A stretch of 7,981 nucleotides of DNA, taken from Elusimicrobiota bacterium (GTDB lineage Bacteria > Elusimicrobiota > Elusimicrobia > JACQJN01). The translations under genes were made by a program, and so were the position numbers. Each line of letters starts with the position of its first letter. Within the stretch, counting starts at the first letter, position 1. Below, piece by piece: positions 6,712 through 7,981 of the stretch. The DNA lies in NCBI GenBank assembly GCA_016205045.1, contig JACQJM010000020.1, forward strand, positions 1 to 7,981, written 5' to 3'. Under the pieces are notes generated by a model, which saw only the letters and a program-made list of their open reading frames with translations, did no database searches and was not told the origin of the DNA.

Positions 6712-6748
6712 ATTATACCATAATGGAGGGTGCATCTCTCTTCGAGAG
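6712..6748 (-). promoter_or_regulatory. Promoter of the export operon (extended -10) with small palindrome
   Basis: On the minus strand TGGTATAAT (6720-6712) is a perfect -10 with the TGn extension. No good -35 is present at the expected distance, as is normal for extended -10 promoters. Transcription would start near 6705 and leave a leader of about 20 bases before ATG 6685. Immediately upstream, CTCTC-TTC-GAGAG (6736-6748) is a perfect palindrome located where -35 would be, a possible activator or repressor site. Confidence 0.55.
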
Positions 6749-6815
6749 GTAGGCCAAGGAAGCCAATAGATTTTCCGATTTCTACTAACTGAAAATTCAT
6801 CTTAGAAATTTAAAA

Positions 6816-6842
6816 TGGGGGGGCCAGTAGGACTCGAACTAA
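6816..6842 (-). pseudogene. 3' tRNA remnant with encoded CCA
   Basis: The minus strand reads GTTCGAGTCCTAC and then TGGCCCCCCCA: a T loop, the 3' half of a T stem, a possible acceptor strand TGGCCCC, one base and CCA. The 5' half of the T stem and everything before it are missing. The first 13 bases equal the T arm of the tRNA-Asn 150 bp away, but the acceptor differs and, unlike that gene, CCA is encoded, so it came from another tRNA. Such 3' fragments are often left at integration sites of mobile elements. Confidence 0.4.
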
Positions 6843-6905
6843 TTTCTCAATAAAATGCTTTTTTTAGATTTTAGGATGGAGTGCGAGTGGTTTCTCTTGT
6901 TAACA

Positions 6906-6937
6906 AAAAGGCACTTCTACGATAAGAAGTGCCTTTT
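6906..6937. terminator. Strong rho-independent terminator, bidirectional
   Basis: GGCACTTCT (6910-6918) pairs perfectly with AGAAGTGCC (6925-6933) around a 6-base loop. The stem is flanked by A residues on the left and T residues on the right, so it can act in both directions. On the minus strand it lies 34 bp beyond the tRNA-Asn 3' end and isolates the export operon from tRNA transcription. Confidence 0.85.
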
Positions 6938-7009
6938 ATTGCTTCGTTGTTACCCTTTTGGTCTCAAATTCCTCCGGCGGTAGGACTCGAACCTACAACC
7001 CTCCCGTTA

Positions 7010-7307
7010 CAAGTGGTCCCTAGGTTTCCCTAGGGCTTGGACTATCTCTTCTCCAGTTCTACGCTGGCAAACGGCACAGTGTAGAAGTAAGGAGCCAGGC
7101 GCTTCCTCCCAACATCATCGCGGGAGTACGAGCAATTGCTCTAGTCTCTGCACGTTTTCCCCTCACCCTACCCTCTCCCGCAAGGGGAGAGGGAGAATCA
7201 AGGGGAACTTCGCTCAGGATCGCCATATCCTCCCTTAGAGGAGGATTTAGGTTTCCCTGAGTTCACCTGGTTTTTCAACTCACCTTTCAGTGAGAAGCTG
7301 CCTATTG
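7010..7307 (-). ncRNA. Self-splicing group I intron in tRNA-Asn
   Basis: This 298-nt intron has no ORF. Helices visible on the minus strand: P1, exon GCTGT (7312-7308) with GCAGC (7301-7297) and the conserved T-G pair at the splice site. P2, CTCAC/GTGAG (7294-7290, 7283-7279). P3, CCAGGTG (7270-7264) with CGCCTGG (7101-7095). P4, TCAGG (7260-7256) with CCTGA (7218-7214). P5, ATCCTCC/GGAGGAT. P6 extension 7157-7207. P7, GACTA (7146-7142) with TAGTC (7044-7040). P8 at 7094-7051. P9, CCCTAGG-GAAA-CCTAGGG (7035-7018). The core strings AGGGAAACCTAAATC (P), ATCCTGAGC (Q), GTGCAGAGACTAG (R) and AAGAGATAGTCC (S) match the classic conserved elements. The terminal G is 7010. Between P7 and P3 lie two additional hairpins (7141-7130 and 7126-7106), resembling P7.1/P7.2. 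Confidence 0.93.
7157..7207. repeat. REP-like palindrome inside the intron P6 extension
   Basis: CCCTCTCCC (7171-7179) pairs with GGGAGAGGG (7185-7193). The outer TTCCCC (7157-7162) pairs with GGGGAA (7202-7207). The core, with the CCCTCACCCTACCC run before it, looks like the widespread dispersed palindromes of the CCCTCACCCTAACCCTCTCCC type known from many bacterial genomes (from memory, not searched). It forms the tip of the peripheral P6 stem and should not disturb the catalytic core. Confidence 0.6.
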
Positions 7308-7386
7308 ACAGCGGGATGCTCCACCATTGAGCTACGCCGGAAATCCGGAAATTTGGATATGCTCTCTAGTCCGATGCAACGTCGGA

Positions 7387-7428
7387 CCACCATTGAGCCT
7401 GTCCGCCGAAGAGGCGGGCTACGCCGGA
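7387..7428 (-). pseudogene. Broken duplicate of the tRNA-Asn 5' half
   Basis: The minus strand repeats TCCGGCGTAG and CTCAATGGTGG of the tRNA-Asn 5' exon, starting 87 bp upstream of the functional copy, but with 21 bp inserted after TAG in the D stem. Downstream of GGTGG the two copies diverge. A hairpin TCCGA/TCGGA (7370-7386) and two tandem CCGGAAAT units (7337-7352, + strand) fill the space before the functional copy. It cannot fold as a tRNA. Since the promoter lies just before this copy, the precursor RNA probably contains it. Confidence 0.7.
7398..7418. repeat. 21-bp hairpin insertion in the tRNA 5' copy
   Basis: Relative to the intact tRNA 5' exon exactly 21 bp are added. On the + strand CCGCC (7402-7406 or one base off) and GGCGG surround GAAGA, a small GC hairpin. 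Its boundaries are ambiguous by one base (a G can be assigned to either side). Similar compact GC palindromes occur at 66-100, so this may be a member of a mobile palindrome family. Confidence 0.55.
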
Positions 7429-7436
7429 ATGATCCT

Positions 7437-7465
7437 ATCTTAAGAAATTTAGTGGGGGGAGGCAA
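7437..7465 (-). promoter_or_regulatory. Likely promoter of the tRNA-Asn locus
   Basis: Minus strand TTGCCT (7465-7460), a 17-base spacer and TAAGAT (7442-7437), each matching 4 of 6 consensus bases. Transcription would start near 7430, at the first base of the broken 5' copy. No better promoter is seen between that copy and the functional tRNA. Confidence 0.45.
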
Positions 7466-7492
7466 TTATCTTTCATAATTTTCTTCAGTAGG

Positions 7493-7591
7493 GGGGTCTT
7501 GACCCCTCACTTGGGCTTCTGTAGTCACCCGAAGGGTGACACGACGTTTTTTTCTAGATGGCAACCCCAAACAGAAGCCCCAAGTGAGGGG
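7493..7591. repeat. Nested inverted repeat, long arms around a small hairpin
   Basis: The left arm 7503-7522 (CCCCTCACTTGGGCTTCTGT) and the right arm 7571-7591 are inverted copies with a single extra base in the right arm. Inside, GTCACCC (7524-7530) and GGGTGAC (7534-7540) form a perfect 7-bp stem, followed by seven T residues (7547-7553). GGGGT-CTTG-ACCCC (7493-7506) overlaps the left arm. The plan (long arms, hairpin next to the left arm, T run, spacer) parallels the element at 3629-3737, although the sequences differ. No gene lies in this stretch. Between 7466 and 7492 I see nothing. Confidence 0.65.
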
Positions 7592-7592
7592 C

Positions 7593-7621
7593 TTGACAAA
7601 AATGGGTTTATCCTTTATGCT
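7593..7621 (+). promoter_or_regulatory. Promoter for the small ORF at 7698
   Basis: TTGACA (7593-7598), a spacer of 17 bases and TATGCT (7616-7621). The -35 is perfect and the -10 matches 4 of 6. The -35 abuts the right arm of the nested inverted repeat. A second TATGCT lies at 7625-7630 inside a perfect 14-bp palindrome (7625-7638). The leader to the start codon would be about 70 bases and contains the 12-bp repeats. Confidence 0.55.
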
Positions 7622-7625
7622 CACT

Positions 7626-7685
7626 ATGCTATAGCATAAGTCATAGATTAAGCTATAGCTAAAGCTATAACTAAAATACTAGAAT
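7626..7685 (+). repeat. About five 12-bp tandem repeats with palindromic cores
   Basis: The stretch divides into 12-mers: ATGCTATAGCAT, AAGTCATAGATT, AAGCTATAGCTA, AAGCTATAACTA, AAATACTAGAAT. GCTATA recurs at 7628, 7652 and 7664, spaced by 24 and 12 bases. The first and third units are near-palindromes (TATGCTATAGCATA 7625-7638, AGCTATAGCT 7651-7660). The array lies between the promoter and the ribosome binding site, so it could be a cooperative operator or an iteron-like protein-binding array. Confidence 0.6.
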
Positions 7686-7697
7686 AGGGGGGTGAAC

Positions 7698-7940
7698 ATG
7701 GCGAGAAAACAGGACAAGTGGTTGGAGATCGCCAGGGGCAGCGCTTACCTCAAAAGAGTCGCGGAACAAGGCTATCTGACAGGTTATCAGTGGGGAGTGA
7801 TGGTGAAGGTTCCTGTTCCTTTGCGCTATCGGAAACTGGGAATTACCGTTTCGGAAGAGTATGGCACCCAGGAAGAGGGTCAACTTCTGTGCACAATGAC
7901 CCGTGAAGAGATTTCAAGCAAGTATCAGGTGGTGGTGTAG
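7698..7940 (+). CDS. Small hypothetical protein, 80 residues
   Basis: I do not recognise this protein. The start is ATG 7698, because AGGGGGG (7686-7692) gives an excellent ribosome binding site. The GTG at 7692 in frame overlaps that site and is unlikely. The first half is basic and probably helical (ARKQDKWLEIARGSAYLKRV). The middle is beta-like and aromatic (GYQWGVMVKVPVPLRYRKLG). The C-terminal third is acidic and polar (SEEYGTQEEGQ, then TREEISSKY). There is no signal peptide, membrane segment or cysteine cluster beyond one Cys. A clear promoter, a repeat array and a strong ribosome binding site support a real gene. The repeat array in its leader suggests tight regulation, possibly by itself (inference). 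Confidence 0.65.
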   Translation: MARKQDKWLEIARGSAYLKRVAEQGYLTGYQWGVMVKVPVPLRYRKLGITVSEEYGTQEEGQLLCTMTREEISSKYQVVV

Positions 7941-7954
7941 AGATCCAGTACGGG

Positions 7955-7976
7955 GACTTGTCCCTCACTTTGGCCG
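7955..7976 (+). repeat. Partial further copy of the CTTG-CCCTCACTT repeat
   Basis: CTTGTCCCTCACTTTGG after GGGGA resembles CTTGACCCCTCACTTGGG at 7498-7515 and the inverse of 7577-7597. It begins 14 bases after the small ORF stop and runs toward the window edge, so its full extent is not visible. Confidence 0.45.
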
Positions 7977-7981
7977 CTAAA

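Larger units (their letters stand above)
6972..7341 (-). tRNA. tRNA-Asn(GUU), interrupted by a group I intron
   Basis: Two exons on the minus strand, 7341-7308 (34 nt) and 7009-6972 (38 nt), make a full 72-nt cloverleaf. The acceptor is TCCGGCG with CGCCGGA, the D stem GCTC/GAGC, the anticodon stem TCCCG/CGGGA, the loop CTGTTAA with anticodon GTT, the variable loop GGGTT and the T arm GTAGG-TTCGAGT-CCTAC. The discriminator base is G73, as in E. coli tRNA-Asn, and CCA is not encoded. Neither exon alone can fold. The exon junction is fixed by the group I rules: the 5' exon ends in T pairing with G in P1, and the intron ends in G. The identity is therefore Asn only after exact splicing between positions 35 and 36. 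Shifting the junction would give Thr or Asp anticodons but breaks those rules. A promoter lies at 7437-7465 and a terminator at 6906-6937. Confidence 0.88.

Noticed and set aside
6612..6800. 62-residue minus-strand ORF upstream of the channel gene
   Set aside because: It overlaps the channel signal-peptide region in another frame and spans the promoter.
6972..7020. Tyr or Thr tRNA 3' half as an isolated pseudogene
   Set aside because: The matching 5' half with complementary acceptor and anticodon strands lies at 7308-7341, and the splice rules give an Asn anticodon.
7010..7307. Homing endonuclease gene in the intron
   Set aside because: The intron is 298 nt and fully taken up by structural helices. 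No suitable ORF exists.
7280..7478. Open frames on both strands across the tRNA 5' region
   Set aside because: They cover the tRNA exon, its broken duplicate and the intron start. The RNA structures explain the sequence and the proteins look like nothing known.
7626..7685. CRISPR array
   Set aside because: Units of 12 bp are contiguous without spacers, and no cas genes are present.

Overview
The window looks like a chromosomal segment of a Gram-negative (two-membrane) bacterium: it encodes a TolC-type outer-membrane channel, a membrane-anchored periplasmic adaptor and an ABC exporter. GC content is moderate, and the intergenic spaces are full of palindromic repeats. Small GC-rich hairpins of this type are common in uncultivated lineages such as Omnitrophota, Nitrospirota or NC10-like bacteria, but I cannot place the organism from sequence alone and treat that as a weak guess.

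Left part (1-1112): an AT-rich leftward promoter at the window edge (its gene lies outside), a strong GC hairpin, a small XRE-type helix-turn-helix ORF that seems to lack its 5' end (187-369, + strand), and a HigBA-type toxin-antitoxin pair on the minus strand (toxin 738-1079, antitoxin 391-741, 4-base overlap). The pair has its own consensus sigma-70-like promoter, with an inverted-repeat operator between -35 and -10, and the toxin message is predicted to be nearly leaderless.

Centre (1130-6720): one minus-strand operon for a tripartite ABC export system, read in the order TolC-like channel, adaptor, ATPase, permease, permease. The two permeases are close paralogues (tandem duplication) and probably form a heterodimer served by the single ATPase. 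Junctions are tight or overlapping except between the ATPase and the first permease. There a 107-base gap is bounded by a perfect 17-bp inverted repeat whose downstream arm carries the permease ribosome binding site and whose upstream arm starts at the ATPase stop codon. It looks like a device that makes permease translation depend on ATPase translation. The adaptor lacks the alpha-helical hairpin that normally contacts TolC.

Right part (6816-7465): a tRNA locus on the minus strand. Two exons (7308-7341 and 6972-7009) join into a complete tRNA-Asn(GUU). They are separated by a 298-nt group I intron inserted between anticodon positions 35 and 36, for which helices P1, P2, P3, P4, P5, P7, P8 and P9 can all be drawn. 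The intron also carries P7.1/P7.2-like hairpins and a REP-like palindrome in its P6 extension. Upstream lies a broken copy of the tRNA 5' half with a 21-bp hairpin inserted in its D stem, behind a plausible promoter. Downstream lie a strong terminator and a short 3' tRNA remnant.

Far right (7489-7981): a nested inverted repeat, a + strand promoter, about five 12-bp tandem repeats with palindromic cores, a small unrecognised protein (80 aa) with a strong ribosome binding site, and the beginning of a further copy of the repeat family.
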